This document shows positions 63,409 to 64,000 of a stretch of 64,000 nt of DNA, in pieces. How positions within the stretch are numbered: the stretch's first letter is position 1; each line of letters opens with the position of its first letter. The position numbers were made by a program, and so were the translations under genes. The stretch covers positions 1 to 64,000 of the forward strand of contig NZ_BAJY01000008.1 of assembly GCF_000613945.1 (NCBI RefSeq), written 5' to 3'. This DNA is from Prevotella falsenii DSM 22864 = JCM 15124 (GTDB lineage Bacteria > Bacteroidota > Bacteroidia > Bacteroidales > Bacteroidaceae). The notes below the pieces were generated by a model. The model had not been told where the DNA came from. It did not search any database and saw only the letters and a list, made by a program, of their open reading frames with translations.

Positions 63409-64000
63409 ATGGCTAAAGAGACATTTCAGCGTACCAAGCCGCACGTAAACATTGGTACAATTGGTCACGTAGACCACGGTAAGACTACATTGACAGCTGC
63501 CATTTCTAAAACCCTGCACGATAAGGGCTTTGGCGGCGAGGAAGCTAAGTCTTTTGATCAGATTGACAACGCTCCGGAAGAAAAAGAACGTGGTATTACC
63601 ATCAACTCTTCACACATTGAGTATGAAACCGCAAAGCGTCACTACGCACACGTAGACTGTCCTGGTCACGCCGACTATGTAAAGAACATGGTTACCGGTG
63701 CTGCTCAGATGGACGGTGCAATCTTGGTTTGTGCAGCTACAGACGGTCCTATGCCTCAGACACGTGAGCACGTATTGCTCGCTCGTCAGGTAAACGTACC
63801 TCGCTTGGTTGTATTCTTGAACAAGTGTGATATGGTTGAAGATGAGGAAATGCTCGAACTCGTAGAAATGGAGCTCGGCGAAATCCTTACACAATACGAA
63901 TATGAGGAAGATACTCCTATTATCCGTGGTTCTGCACTTGGTGCTCTGAACGGTGTTGAAAAGTGGACCGACAAGGTTATGGAGCTTATGGACACTGTTG
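63409..64000 (+). CDS. tuf: Elongation factor Tu, 5' part (cut by the window end)
   Basis: Open from ATG 63409 to the last base, 197 codons. [20 protein letters not shown] and the G1 motif [17 protein letters not shown] (switch I), [12 protein letters not shown] (G3), NKCD (G4). EF-Tu delivers aminoacyl-tRNA to the ribosome. It follows four tRNA genes in one transcript, the order also known for E. coli tufB. Confidence 0.97.
   Translation, partial: MAKETFQRTKPHVNIGTIGHVDHGKTTLTAAISKTLHDKGFGGEEAKSFDQIDNAPEEKERGITINSSHIEYETAKRHYAHVDCPGHADYVKNMVTGAAQMDGAILVCAATDGPMPQTREHVLLARQVNVPRLVVFLNKCDMVEDEEMLELVEMELGEILTQYEYEEDTPIIRGSALGALNGVEKWTDKVMELMDTV

Overview
The window looks like chromosome of an oral-type Bacteroidales bacterium, most likely Prevotella or a close relative. 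Evidence: a gldKLMN type IX secretion (T9SS) operon with a PorP/SprF gene, large secreted proteins with T9SS C-terminal sorting domains, an ECF sigma/FecR/TonB-receptor cassette, promoters of the Bacteroidetes TTTG / TAnnTTTG type, and almost no Shine-Dalgarno sequences. Genus is an inference from gene content; no rRNA is present.

Layout. 1-5.5 kb: a two-gene RADAR anti-phage locus (rdrA ATPase, rdrB adenosine-deaminase-like), AT-rich, with its own promoter and with short tandem-repeat arrays on both sides. 5.6-9.4 kb: a frameshifted HHH/outer-membrane barrel gene, a degenerate methyltransferase-like gene, a PduO-type cobalamin adenosyltransferase and a DUF2795 protein. 9.5-15.6 kb: porP-gldK-gldL-gldM-gldN, the T9SS core, then an outer-membrane barrel. 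16.9-21.1 kb: TonB receptor, FecR and ECF sigma on the minus strand. 21.4-33 kb: DUF3737, MalY/PatB C-S lyase, trpS, a zinc-ribbon protein, waaA (frameshifted), gltX, a 7TM-HD phosphohydrolase and priA. 33.5-41.4 kb: FadL-type porin, YiiX-like hydrolase, malate dehydrogenase, a broken DUF2284 gene, a DUF5715 protein and ogt. 41.3-43.2 kb: a type II restriction-modification pair. 43.7-53.9 kb: four secreted T9SS client proteins in one minus-strand operon. 54.2-61.2 kb: tricorn-like protease (frameshifted), Xaa-Pro aminopeptidase and a serine hydrolase (frameshifted). 61.3-64 kb: rpsU, xer-type recombinase, hpf/raiA, then tRNA-Thr-Tyr-Gly-Thr and the 5' part of tuf.

How the parts connect. The T9SS core genes make the export machine that the four CTD proteins at 43.7-53.9 kb would use. 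The sigma/FecR/receptor cassette is a self-contained nutrient-sensing uptake switch. RADAR and the restriction-modification pair are two independent anti-phage modules.

Two structural themes run through the non-coding DNA. First, eight intergenic arrays of 3-6 tandem units with a period of 22 bp (23 bp in one) recur, each unit holding a small hyphenated palindrome; in several arrays the asymmetric centre occurs in either orientation. Several sit just beyond a transcription terminator. Second, there is a 204-bp element with near-perfect 22-bp terminal inverted repeats, whose empty site is visible in a paralogous intergenic region in the same window. Finally, six reading-frame breaks in five genes are all of the minus-one type, which suggests base-deletion errors in the sequence as much as real gene decay.
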